Shown here: positions 32,243 through 41,219 of the stretch, one piece after another
Position numbering within the stretch: the first letter of the stretch is position 1
Layout of the letters: each line of letters begins with the position of its first letter
Source of the DNA: JAFAFN01 sp963707555
GTDB taxonomy: Bacteria > Actinomycetota > Acidimicrobiia > Acidimicrobiales > Microtrichaceae
Reading direction: 5' to 3'
Assembly (NCBI GenBank): GCA_963707555.1
Contig: CAVPQM010000017.1
Coordinates: 62,001 to 126,000, forward strand
DNA: 64,000 nt
Translations under genes and position numbers: made by a program
Notes under the pieces: model-generated
The model's database searches: none
Told to the model about the DNA's origin: nothing
Seen by the model: only the letters and a program-made list of their open reading frames with translations

Positions 32243-32932
32243 GTGACCGGCCTGGCAGTCCTCGTGGATCTGATCGCCGTCGTCGTGGTCGTCAGCGGCG
32301 TCGTGAAGGTGCGCTCTCCCCGCCCGTTCGCCGACCTCACCGCCACCGTCGGTGTGCCCGGCGGCACGGTGGGCGCTCGGTTCGCGGGCCTTCTCGAGAT
32401 CGCCCTGGGGGTCTGGGTGCTGGCGACCGGTGCCCGGATCGCCTGCGCGGTGCTCGCCCTCGCCTACGTCACGTTCGCCGTCGTCGTCGTGGCCGCACGA
32501 CGTGCCGGCGCCCCGTCGTGCGGGTGTTTCGGGGCGACCGCCGCTCCCCCGAGCGTGGTGCACGTGGTCGTGAACCTGGTGTCCGCCGCGGTCGCTGCGA
32601 CCGCGGCGCTGGCCGGTGACGTCGACGGGATCGCGGCGACGCTGTCCGACCAGCCGATGGCGGGTGTTCCGTTTCTGCTGCTGCTGGGTACGGGGGCCTG
32701 GTTGCTCGTCTCGCTCGACACCGTCGGGGCCACCGTCGTCGATGCCACACGGGAGCTGACGACGATGGGACCGGTGTTCCGCGAGAACGCCGTCGCCCCG
32801 TCGCCGTCCAGGAGCACCACCACCGCCAGACCCACGATCAGCCCGGCCGGCCTCCAGCAGCACGGCATCCGGTCAGACAGCACCCAGTCCCACAGCGCCC
32901 ACTCCGACGCTGGCCACCTCCACGACCGATGA
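32243..32932 (+). CDS. MauE-like membrane protein (DoxX/MauE family)
   Basis: About 229 residues with four to five membrane helices. The family features are an N-terminal helix LAVLVDLIAVVVVVSGVVKV, then ARFAGLLEIALGVWVLATG, and the APSCGCFGAT segment, whose two Cys (CGC) match the redox-like motif of MauE-type proteins. MauE is needed for disulfide-dependent maturation of the methylamine dehydrogenase light chain. It starts the unit that includes a MauA-like protein. The tail after the last helix (about residue 170 on) is Ser/Thr/His rich and ends near the next gene's start. Confidence 0.75.
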   Translation: MTGLAVLVDLIAVVVVVSGVVKVRSPRPFADLTATVGVPGGTVGARFAGLLEIALGVWVLATGARIACAVLALAYVTFAVVVVAARRAGAPSCGCFGATAAPPSVVHVVVNLVSAAVAATAALAGDVDGIAATLSDQPMAGVPFLLLLGTGAWLLVSLDTVGATVVDATRELTTMGPVFRENAVAPSPSRSTTTARPTISPAGLQQHGIRSDSTQSHSAHSDAGHLHDR

Positions 32933-32999
32933 AGGACCGCACCGCACACATGGCACTCCCCCACGAACCGACCCCCGCTCCGAACACGGCGGTCGTGCG

Positions 33000-34229
33000 A
33001 TGACGAGCGTCCTGGACCGCACCGTCGGATTCCTCGCCAACCGGCTCGACCGACGTGGGTTCCTCGGCAAGAGCGCCGTGATCGGGTCCGCCGTGGTGGC
33101 AGCGCCGCTCGACTTCGCACTCCGTCCCGGCACCGCCTACGCCGCGGTGTGCAACTGCAACGGCAGCTCCTGCCAGTGCGGCTCGCTGTGCTGCGACGGC
33201 TACACCGAGTTCTGCTGCACGCTCAACGGGGCCAACGCCTGTCCTCCCGGCACCATCACCGCCGGTTGGTGGAAGGTCGACGGCTCCCAGTTCTGCGGTG
33301 GGGCGGCTCGGTACTACCTGGACTGCAACGCCCAGTGCGGCTCGTGCGACTGCGGGTCGAACGGCGTGTGCGCCGGCTCGTGCTCCGGCACCGGCTGCGG
33401 TTGTGCCAACGGAAGCTGCGGCAACCGCAAGGCGGGCTGCACCCGGTTCCGCTACGGCCAGTGCAACCAGGGTGTCCGCTGCGTCGGTCCGATCGTCTGC
33501 CGGGTGGTCACCTGCGCCGCGCCGTGGCAGTTCGATCCGGCGTGTGGCACCAGCTCCCGCACCGACAACGCGACCCGCAACCACGACCGGCCATGCCTGA
33601 ACGAGCCGTTCGGCACGCTGGAGCGTGTGATCTCGCCCAGCGGCGGCAAGGTCCGGGTCTCGGGATGGGCGGTCGCGAACTCCGACTACGCCCGCGCCGG
33701 CATCCGGGTGTTCGTCGGCGACTGCTTCGTGTACCACGGCACCGCCGAGCTCGAGCGAACCGACGTGCAGCGCATCTACCGCGAGTTCGGACCCAACACC
33801 GGCTACGACGTGACACTCGACGTGCCGCCCGGCAAGCACACCGTGTGCGTCTACGGCATCGACCGACGCAACCGCCGAGAGACCCTCCTGGGCTTCCGCG
33901 ACGTCGTGGTCGGTGGACCCCACGGCCAGGTCAACAACGCCAGCGGGACCGGGGGCCATGTCCGGTCCCAGGGCTGGGCCATCGACCCGACCACGCCCGA
34001 GGGGTCGCCGATGATGCGCTACCGCGTCGACGGCCGCGAGGTGTGGCGGGGCAGAGCGGCGGTCGACCGGACCGACGTCGTCAACGCGTTCCCCGGCGTG
34101 CCGCTGCGCTGCGGCTACTCGGTGGCGTTCCCCGTCGCGCCGGGCCCGCACACCCTCTGCATCGACGTGATCGACAAGTACGGCGGTTCCACCCAGATCG
34201 GTTGCCGAACCGTGACGGTGACCCCATGA
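33000..34229 (+). CDS. Tat-exported 26-Cys MauA-like protein with two C-terminal GWAxDP repeats
   Basis: A 409-residue protein. RRGFLGKSAVIGSAVV near residue 18 is a twin-arginine signal. A cysteine-rich domain (about residues 50-200) has about 26 Cys and resembles the methylamine dehydrogenase light chain (MauA): LCCDGYTEFCC, NACPPGTITAGWW, YYLDCNAQCGSCDC and GPIVCRVVTC. The W of MauA W57 and the Asp of D76 seem to have partners (GWW after CPPGT; LDC), but I see no match for W108, the other half of the TTQ cofactor. Two beta domains of about 90 residues follow, with SGWAVANS and SQGWAIDP, of a kind seen in actinobacterial exported proteins. No mauB or mauG gene is near. Confidence 0.75.
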   Translation: MTSVLDRTVGFLANRLDRRGFLGKSAVIGSAVVAAPLDFALRPGTAYAAVCNCNGSSCQCGSLCCDGYTEFCCTLNGANACPPGTITAGWWKVDGSQFCGGAARYYLDCNAQCGSCDCGSNGVCAGSCSGTGCGCANGSCGNRKAGCTRFRYGQCNQGVRCVGPIVCRVVTCAAPWQFDPACGTSSRTDNATRNHDRPCLNEPFGTLERVISPSGGKVRVSGWAVANSDYARAGIRVFVGDCFVYHGTAELERTDVQRIYREFGPNTGYDVTLDVPPGKHTVCVYGIDRRNRRETLLGFRDVVVGGPHGQVNNASGTGGHVRSQGWAIDPTTPEGSPMMRYRVDGREVWRGRAAVDRTDVVNAFPGVPLRCGYSVAFPVAPGPHTLCIDVIDKYGGSTQIGCRTVTVTP

Positions 34230-34239
34230 GGTCGCTGCG

Positions 34240-35112
34240 ATGACCGCCCTCGTCGTCATCCTGGCCGTGGTCGTGGCCCTGCTGACCGTGCTGGTCGTCG
34301 GGCTGCTGCGGTCCCACGCCGAGATCCTCCGTGCCCTCCACGACCTGGGGGTCAACCTCGAGGACGGCGCCCCGACCGGCGGCGCCCGCTCCTTCAGCGC
34401 CCAGACACGAGCCGGACGGGCACGCGCTGCGGGCACCGGCGTCGCACCCCGGGGCAGCTCGCCCGAGGACCGCGTCGGCGCCAACGGCCTGGCGCTGCCC
34501 GAGGACGGTCCGCTCGTCGATGCCCACGACCTGATGGGCGTGACACCCAGGGGCGACGCGTCGGCCGTCGGCGTCATCGGCACCCCCGGTCTCACGCTGC
34601 TCGCGTTCCTCACCACCGGCTGCGCGTCGTGCATGGACTTCTGGGAGGCGTTCCGGACCCCGTCGAACCGCCAGGTCGCTGGCGCCCGCTCCCAGCTCGT
34701 GGTGCTGACCAAGGGACAGGACGCCGAGAGCCCCGCCGCGGTGCGTGAGCTCGCCGACCCCGAGCTCACCACCCTCATGTCCTCCGAGGCGTTCGACGAC
34801 TACTCGGTGCCGCTCGCGCCGTACTTCGTGCTGATCGACGGCGCCCAGGGCCGCGTCGTCGGCGAGGGCGCAGCATCGTCCTTCGACCAGCTCGGCTCAC
34901 TCATCAAGAAGGCGTTGGCCGACAGCGGTGTCGGAGCGGAACGTTCACGCTCCCGTCGCGAGATGCTGCGTGGGCTCCGTCAGAACCAGACCGCTGACGA
35001 GGCGTTGTCGTCGGCCGGCATCGGACCGGGCCACCCGAGCCTGCACAGCGACCCGAACCCGACCGACGCAGACGCAGGCGTCACCGCCGAACAGATGGAG
35101 CCGAGGCAATGA
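34240..35112 (+). CDS. MauD-like membrane-anchored thioredoxin-fold protein
   Basis: A 290-residue protein with an N-terminal membrane anchor (VVILAVVVALLTVLVVGLL), a Gly/Arg linker, and a thioredoxin-like domain from about residue 100 with the active-site pair CASC in LLAFLTTGCASCMDFW. The conserved cis-Pro region may be VPLAPYFVLIDG. MauD is a disulfide isomerase-type factor for the MauA light chain. The C-terminal 50 residues are polar and probably flexible. Its stop overlaps the next start (ATGA). Confidence 0.75.
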   Translation: MTALVVILAVVVALLTVLVVGLLRSHAEILRALHDLGVNLEDGAPTGGARSFSAQTRAGRARAAGTGVAPRGSSPEDRVGANGLALPEDGPLVDAHDLMGVTPRGDASAVGVIGTPGLTLLAFLTTGCASCMDFWEAFRTPSNRQVAGARSQLVVLTKGQDAESPAAVRELADPELTTLMSSEAFDDYSVPLAPYFVLIDGAQGRVVGEGAASSFDQLGSLIKKALADSGVGAERSRSRREMLRGLRQNQTADEALSSAGIGPGHPSLHSDPNPTDADAGVTAEQMEPRQ

Positions 35113-35603
35113 TCACCCAGCCGCGCCGCCTGGCCGCCCACGGACTCTCCTGCGAGGTGCCCACCGGGTGGCACGTCCGCATCGAGCAGCGTGAGCAGTC
35201 AGCCCTGCACGTGCCGGCCTCGGACCTGCCCGTCGGTGGTTTCGTGCACCCCATCCTGCAGGCCGCGACGTCGCCGCTGCCCGCCATCCGTGGCGACTAC
35301 GGCAGCGGGTACGTCGAGACCATGCGTCCCACCGACGTCTTCGTGTGCCTGGGCGAGTTCGACCACGAGGCGGGCGAGACGGCGATGTTCGACGACGGTC
35401 TGCCCCGATCGCTGCGCTCCGCGGACTTCCACCCCGAGGCCCAGCAGCGTGTGATCGCCGGCATGTGCGGCACCCAGCGCTTCTTCGTCGAGAACGGCCG
35501 GGCGTTCTGCCTGTACGTCGTGCTCGGCTCCTGGCTGCAGCGCCAGCAACTCGTCCCCGTCGCGAGCTCGTTGCTCGCGACCGTCCAGATCACCCCTCGA
35601 TGA
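35109..35603 (+). CDS. hypothetical protein of the MauA-like unit, 164 aa
   Basis: I do not recognise this protein. It has no signal or membrane segment and is mixed alpha/beta in character, with CEVPTGWHVRIEQRE, TDVFVCLGEFDHEAGE and RVIAGMCGTQRFFVENGRAF and a C-terminal half similar to small actinobacterial proteins that accompany ABC or export genes. It overlaps the MauD-like gene by four bases and precedes the CcdA-like gene, so it is likely a working member of this unit. Confidence 0.6.
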   Translation: MITQPRRLAAHGLSCEVPTGWHVRIEQREQSALHVPASDLPVGGFVHPILQAATSPLPAIRGDYGSGYVETMRPTDVFVCLGEFDHEAGETAMFDDGLPRSLRSADFHPEAQQRVIAGMCGTQRFFVENGRAFCLYVVLGSWLQRQQLVPVASSLLATVQITPR

Positions 35604-35649
35604 ACCCGTCGCCCCGAAACTCCCGAGCCCTCGCCCCGGAGGCCATCCA

Positions 35650-36417
35650 GTGAACCTGCTCATCGCACTCTCCGCCGTCGTCGCCGTGGGCGCCGCGATC
35701 CGCTCGACGTGGTCGCCCTGCGGGCTGTCCATGCTGTCGACCATCACGCCGATGGCCGAACGCAGCCGCGGTCGCCGCTGGGGAGCGACCGCCACGTGGT
35801 TCCTCGCGGGCGCGGTGCTCGGTGGCGCCACCCTCGGCCTGGCCGCCGCGGCCCTCGCATCGCTCGTCGCCATGTTGTCGCTGTCGACGGCCACCGCGCT
35901 CGTGCTCACCGCAGTGCTCGCCGTCGTCGGCGTCGGGCTCGACATGGGCCTGTTGGGCACCGAGATGCCGCATCACCGCCGGCAGGTCGACGAGGTCTGG
36001 CTCGACCAGTACCGCTCGTGGGTCTACGGCGCCGGGTTCGGCTGGCAGATCGGCACCGGGTTGGCGACCTACATCATGACCGCCGCGGTGTACCTGACCG
36101 TCGGACTCGCAGCGCTCACCGGGCGCCCGCTCGTCGCGTTCGGTCTGTGCGTGCTGTTCGGGCTCAGCCGGGGCCTCGCCATCTTCCTGGGCATCCGCCT
36201 GACCGACCCGGAGCGACTCCGGGTCTTCCATCGCCGCTTCGAGGCCGCCGGCCCGACGGTGAAGTGGGTCGTCATCGGGCTGCAGGCCGTCGTGGCCGTC
36301 GTCGCCGCTGCCGCGGTCTCGCCGGCCGCGGGCGCCGCGATCGCGCTCGCCCTGGGTGCTGCCACCTACGGACTGCGGGCGCGTGTCCCGCGTCCGGTGC
36401 TACACCACGTGCCATGA
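35650..36417 (+). CDS. polytopic membrane protein with CcdA/DsbD-like Cys motif
   Basis: A 255-residue protein with six or more membrane helices. Near the start it has STWSPCGLSMLSTITPMAER, the S-P-C-G motif of CcdA/DsbD-type thiol transporters; a second Cys lies in a helix at VAFGLCVLFGLSRG. CcdA-type proteins pass electrons across the membrane from cytoplasmic thioredoxin. It would be the natural electron source for the MauD-like protein; this is inference. GTG at 35650 with GGAGG nine bases upstream sets the start. Its stop overlaps the esterase ATG. Confidence 0.65.
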   Translation: MNLLIALSAVVAVGAAIRSTWSPCGLSMLSTITPMAERSRGRRWGATATWFLAGAVLGGATLGLAAAALASLVAMLSLSTATALVLTAVLAVVGVGLDMGLLGTEMPHHRRQVDEVWLDQYRSWVYGAGFGWQIGTGLATYIMTAAVYLTVGLAALTGRPLVAFGLCVLFGLSRGLAIFLGIRLTDPERLRVFHRRFEAAGPTVKWVVIGLQAVVAVVAAAAVSPAAGAAIALALGAATYGLRARVPRPVLHHVP

Positions 36418-37964
36418 CTTCCCCGACCGACGGAGCCCAGGTCGACGCGTCGACCACCCACGGCGCGCTGCGCGGCGCCTGGCACGGCGGGATCGCCCGC
36501 TTCGCCGGCATCCCGTTCGCCGCACCGCCGGTCGGCGAGCTGCGCTTCCGGCCACCGCAGCCGGTCGAGGCCTGGGACGACGTCCGTCCCGCCGACACGT
36601 TCGGCCCGATCGCACCGCAGAACCCGTCGATCATGGACGCGCTCTTCGGCGGTGACTCCGAGCAGTGGGACGAGGACTGCCTCTACCTGAACGTCTGGAC
36701 CCCGTCGCTCGACGGGATCCCTGCCGGTCATGGTGTGGATCCACGGCGGCGGGTTCGAGATGGGCTCCGGCTCGTCGCCGCTGCTACGACGGCACGTCGT
36801 TCGCCCGGCGACGGCGTCGTGCTCGTCACCCTCAACTACCGCCTCGGCGCGTTCGGCTTCCTCGACCTCGGCGACCTCGATCCGGAGCTCGCCGGCTCGG
36901 GCAACTGCGGGCTGCTCGACCAGGTCGCCGCGCTCGAGTGGGTGCGCGACAACATCGCCTCGTTCGGCGGTGACCCCGACCAGGTCACGATCTTCGGCGA
37001 GTCCGCCGGCGCCATGAGCGTGTCGACGCTGTTGTCCATGCCCGCGGCCTCGGGGCTGTTCCATCGGGCGATCGCGCAGTCAGGCGCCGCGCAGGCCTGC
37101 CGCACACCCGAGCAGGCGAGCGCCGACACCCGGGAGTTCCTCGGCCAGGTCGGCCTCGACGACGTGGCCGCGCTGCGGTCCGCCGAGCCCGCCGCGCTGC
37201 TCGCCGCCCACGCGGCGATGGCCGCCGAACGCGTCGGCGACCCCGAGGGAGTCCTCACCCGTACCGGCGTCCCGCTGTCGTTCCTCGCGTTCCGTCCCGT
37301 GGCGGACGGTCACGCCGTGCCCGCCGATCCCCTCGGCCGTGTCGCCGAGGGCGCCGCCGCCGGCGTCGACCTGCTGATCGGCACCAACAGCGAGGAGTGG
37401 AAGCTCTTCGCGCTCGCCGCACCGGCGCTCGCCGACGACGAGGCGCTGCCGTCGCCGCACGTCGCTGCTCGTCACCGATGCCGACGCCGCGCTCGACGCC
37501 TACCGCTCCGAGATCGACGAACCGACCATCGCGTCGATCGAGTGCGCGCTGCTCACCGACGCCGTGTTCCGCATCCCGGCGATCCGACTCGCCGAGGCGC
37601 AGCTCGCGCACGCTCCGGTGCACGTCTACCTGTGGAGCTGGGCCAGCCCGGCCCTCGGCGGCATGATCGGCGCGTCACACGCGATCGAGATCCCGTTCGT
37701 GTTCGACCTGGTCGAGGACCAGCGCCTGCACGTCTTCGTCGGCGCCGAGGCGCCGGTCGAGCTGTCACGGGCGACGCACCAGGCCTGGGTCGAGTTCGCC
37801 CGGGGCGGCACCCCGGGCGCCGAGGGCCTGCCGACGTGGCCGGCCTACGACACCGGCGAGCGCGCCACGATGGTGCTCGACGTCGAGTCGTCGGTCGTGG
37901 CTCGACCCGCTCGCGACCAGCCAGGAAGTTCTGGGAGACCCCGGGCGCCGACAACCCGTTCTGA
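36414..37964 (+). CDS. type B carboxylesterase (several frameshifts)
   Basis: About 510 residues across at least four frameshifts (near 36722, 36785, 37452 and 37905). The family signature EDCLYLNVWTP, the oxyanion strand MVWIHGGGFEMGS, the nucleophile GESAGA with Ser, the later SEE/NSEEW acidic residue and the His in GASHAIEIPFVF are present, so the esterase triad is intact in the combined frames. It hydrolyses carboxylic esters; no signal peptide is visible. It overlaps the previous stop by ATGA, so it may be co-transcribed with the MauA-like unit, though no link is known. Confidence 0.85.
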   Translation: MTSPTDGAQVDASTTHGALRGAWHGGIARFAGIPFAAPPVGELRFRPPQPVEAWDDVRPADTFGPIAPQNPSIMDALFGGDSEQWDEDCLYLNVWTPSLDGIPAGHGVDPRRRVRDGLRLVAAATTARRSPGDGVVLVTLNYRLGAFGFLDLGDLDPELAGSGNCGLLDQVAALEWVRDNIASFGGDPDQVTIFGESAGAMSVSTLLSMPAASGLFHRAIAQSGAAQACRTPEQASADTREFLGQVGLDDVAALRSAEPAALLAAHAAMAAERVGDPEGVLTRTGVPLSFLAFRPVADGHAVPADPLGRVAEGAAAGVDLLIGTNSEEWKLFALAAPALADDEALPSPHVAARHRCRRRARRLPLRDRRTDHRVDRVRAAHRRRVPHPGDPTRRGAARARSGARLPVELGQPGPRRHDRRVTRDRDPVRVRPGRGPAPARLRRRRGAGRAVTGDAPGLGRVRPGRHPGRRGPADVAGLRHRRARHDGARRRVVGRGSTRSRPARKFWETPGADNPF

Positions 37965-37995
37965 CGGCGCACGACCTCGAGGGCGTCGTGTGCGG

Positions 37996-40149
37996 TCAGT
38001 CGACCGCGACGATCTCCAGGATCCGGGCGGTGCAGGGCTCGTCGAGTCGCCACGGCACTCCGTCGTGCAGCTGCTCGCCGCGCAGCACCGAGTCACTCGA
38101 CGCGTCATCGGTGAGCGACACCTCGGTCACCCGGTAGTCCGTGCGCCGGGTCCAGGTCGACGAGTCGCAGCTCGGGCGGATCACTCGACGGGTGCTCCAG
38201 CTGGTACGCGAACACGACCGAACGGCGCCGGTCCGGGGTCGTGTACGACAGCGCGGCTCGGCTGCGTGTCGAGGCCCTCGACGGGCGAGACCAGCCGGCT
38301 CAGGTCACCCTGTTGCACCACGTCCTGGGTGCGCTTCGCGACCGCGACCGCCCGTCGACAGGTCGCCAGCTCGTCGTCGTTCAGCGCGGCGAGGTCCAGG
38401 TCCAACCCGAAGCGACCCGACAGGGCGACGGCGCACGCGAAGTCCATCGGACGCTCACCCCAGCGCGTCACGTGCGCGGCCATGACCGAGGCCGGGAAGA
38501 AGTGCGAGCACGCCCACTGCATGCGCACCCGCGTGACCGGGTCGGTGTTGTCCGAGGTCCAGAACTCGTGGAACCGGCGCAGGGTGCCGTGGTCGGTGCG
38601 ACCGCCGCCGGACGCGCAGAGCATCAGCTCGGTGTCGGGGTGACGGGCGACGACCTCGTCCATGACCGCCCAGGTCGCGCGCACGTGGTCGACCCACAGG
38701 TTGGACTGCCGGTCCGCCGGCAACGCGTTCGAGCCCGGGTCGGTGATCGGCCGGTTGGCGTCCCACTTCACGTAGCTGATGCCCGGGTGCTGCGGCGAGC
38801 GTGCGGTCGACGACGTCGACCTCGAAGGCACGCACCTCGGGCTGCAGCGGGTCCAGGTTCAGCTGCTGGCGGTGCTCCAGCGGTGGACGGCGGTCGCGCA
38901 GCACCCACTCGGGGTGCGCGTCGTGCAGGTCCGACACCGCGTTCGACCATCTCCGGCTCGAGCCAGATGCCGAAACGGATCCCGCGGTCGGCGGCCGCCT
39001 CGGCCAGCGGCGCCAGGCCGGCGGGCAGCTTCGCCGGGTCGTGGTCCCAGTCCCCCAGGCTGGTCGTGTCGTCGTCGCGGGGATGGTTCGTGCCGAACCA
39101 GCCGTCGTCGAGCAGGAACAGCTCGGCACCGATGTCGGCGGAGCGCCCGATGAGCTCGACGATCCGCGCCTCGTCGAAGTCGAAGAAGGTCGCCTCCCAG
39201 TTGTTGGACACGATCGGGCGCAGGCGCTGCGGGTCGCGCAGCACCCGGTCGCGGGTCCAGCGGTGGATCCCGTGGGTGACCGCCGCTCGCCCGGTCGAGG
39301 ACCACGTCCACGCGACGGTCGGGGTGACGAAGCGGCTGCCGGGATCGAGCACGTAGTCGGCACCGAGGGGGTTGGCACCGGCGCGCAGGCGCAGCTCCCT
39401 CGACCCCTCGAGCCCGCCGTTCGGGCGGACGTCGACGTCGAATCGGATGTTGCCGCCCCACTCGATCGACAGGCCCAGGACGTCGCCGGAGTGCTCGGTG
39501 GACGGACCGAAGGGCGACACGAGCAGGCACGGGCTGCGCTGCAGGTGCGGCTGCAGTCCCCCGAGGCTGGTCAGCGACGTCAGGCCGTGCTGCAGCGCAT
39601 CGGTCGACCAGCGCCACTCGTCGGCCCAACCGCCGCCGCTGAACTGGCAGAGCTCGGCGTCGGGGGTCACGAGCACGAGCGGCGAGATCGAGTCGTAGTC
39701 GTGCAGGCGCACCGGCCCGGCCTGGCCGTGCACGATCTCGACCCACTGCTCGAGCACCCGCGACGCGGGATGGGTGCGCAGGTGGTGTTCGACGGTGAGA
39801 TCGAGCTCGGCGTCGCGGCACGTGACGACGACGTGCTCGCCGTCCTCGATGGGTGTGCGCCCGACAGCGTCGACGACCAGGCGGGTGCTGGTCGGTGCCG
39901 TCCGCGTGGGTCACCCGCAAGGCCGGCCCGCGGAACGCGTCGCCGCCGCCCCACGTGGGGAACGCGTCCGGGTACCACTTCCCGGCCACGTCGCAGGGGG
40001 CCTCGTGACCGGTCGGCCCCACCCCGACCTGGCGCAGACGACCGAGCTCGTCGACCACCCACGTCAGTCCCCAGCCCGCCGGCGTCGACCCGGATCAGGG
40101 TCTCGGCGTCGGGTCGGGTCGAGGTCCGCGTGGCATCGGTGGGCAGCAT
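37996..40149 (-). CDS. GH36 alpha-galactosidase (several frameshifts)
   Basis: About 710 residues across four or more frameshifts. The core is a (beta/alpha)8 barrel with FLLDDGWFG, GIWLEPEMVE, the nucleophile Asp in YVKWDANR and the acid/base Asp in WTSDNTDP. The N-terminal part begins near MLPTDATRTS and contains HDYDSISPLVLV and SFGPSTEH-like strands. It should release terminal alpha-galactose from oligosaccharides. TACGGT lies six bases before the ATG at 40149. It is divergent from the ABC gene at 40278. Confidence 0.85.
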
Positions 40150-40155
40150 CCGCTC

Positions 40156-40161
40156 ACCGTA
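40156..40161 (-). promoter_or_regulatory. leaderless -10 hexamer (TACGGT) for the GH36 gene
   Basis: TACGGT on the minus strand is six bases before the ATG at 40149. Confidence 0.5.
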
Positions 40162-40200
40162 CCGACGGCGCCGTCATCGCACCGACTTCCCACCTCGGGG

Positions 40201-40222
40201 GACTGCTCCCGCGGGAGTAGTC
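40201..40222. promoter_or_regulatory. 22-bp palindrome in the GH36-ABC divergent spacer
   Basis: GACT-g-CTCCCG-CGGGAG-t-AGTC forms an inverted repeat with one internal mismatch. It lies between two divergent leaderless promoters and could be an operator or hairpin. No cognate regulator is evident. Confidence 0.4.
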
Positions 40223-40264
40223 GCGGACCTCCTCCGGTCGGATTCGCCCGGACCGACCGATCCG

Positions 40265-40270
40265 TACCGT
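40265..40270 (+). promoter_or_regulatory. leaderless -10 hexamer (TACCGT) for the ABC gene at 40278
   Basis: TACCGT lies seven bases before the GTG at 40278. Confidence 0.5.
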
Positions 40271-40277
40271 CGACCTC

Positions 40278-41219
40278 GTGATCGAAGTGCGACAGCTGAC
40301 CAAGCGCTACGGCGCCATCAACGCGATCGAGGACCTCACCTTCGACGTACGCCCCGGGCACGTCACCGGCTTCCTCGGGCCGAACGGTTCGGGCAAGTCG
40401 ACCACCATGCGGGTCATGCTCGGCCTGGATCGGCCGACGTCCGGGACGGCGCACGTGGACGGAGTCGCCTACCGCTCGTTGCCGGCGCCGCTGCGGGTCG
40501 TCGGGGCGATGCTCGACAGCCAGGCCGCGCATCCCGGCCGAACGGCCCGCCGCCACCTCGACCTCGCTCGCCGCGTCCAACGCGATCCCGCGCGTCACGG
40601 GTCCGGGCGGTGCTCGGCGAGTCGGGGATCGAGCACGTGGCCGATCGCCGGGTCGGCGAGTTCTCGCTCGGGATGCGACAGCGACTCGGCATCGCCGGTG
40701 CCCTGCTCGGCGACCCCCGGGTGGTCGTCCTCGACGAGCCGTTGAACGGGCTCGACACCGACGGCATCCGGTGGATGCGGTCGCTCGTGCGGGGCCTGGC
40801 GGAGGAAAGGGCACGCGGTGCTCGTGTCGAGCCATCTCATCGGTGAGATGGAGCTGGTGGCCGACCGGCTGATCGTGATCGGTCGAGGTCGACTGCTGGC
40901 CGACACCACCGTCGACGGCTTCATCAGCTCCCGGTCCTCGAGCGACACGTTGGTCAGGACCGCCGACGACCACTTCGGCGACGTGCTCGAACGAGCCGGT
41001 CTCGAGGTCCGGCGTGCGGGCGACGGGACGTTCCACGTGCACGGCGCCGCGGATGCCATCGGCGAGCTCGCCCGTTCCCACGACGTCGCACTGCAGGAGC
41101 TCACGCCGATCCGAGCGTCCCTCGAGGACGTCTACGCCCAGGCGACGGCGACGAGCGTCGAGTACGTCGACCGCAGCGTCCGCCCGGGCGACGGCGCACC
41201 CGCCGGGGCGACCCGATGA
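40278..41219 (+). CDS. ABC transporter ATP-binding protein (frameshifted)
   Basis: About 313 residues over two frameshifts (near 40600 and 40808). Walker A is GFLGPNGSGKSTT, the signature is FSLGMRQRLGIAGAL (ABC signature of drug/lipid exporters), Walker B VVVLDEPLNGLD and the H-loop LVSSHLIGEME. A C-terminal extension of about 90 residues is typical of the DrrA/CcmA type. It forms an exporter with the permease whose ATG overlaps its stop. The substrate is unknown; the sensor pair just downstream may control it. Confidence 0.85.

Noticed and set aside
33000..35112. A functional methylamine dehydrogenase system
   Set aside because: No heavy chain, MauG or electron acceptor is present and one TTQ Trp seems missing, so I do not call it methylamine dehydrogenase.
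36414..37964. Pseudogene status for the esterase and other frameshifted genes after 36.7 kb
   Set aside because: Catalytic motifs survive in all frames and frameshifts cluster by region, not by gene, so sequence error is more likely than gene decay.
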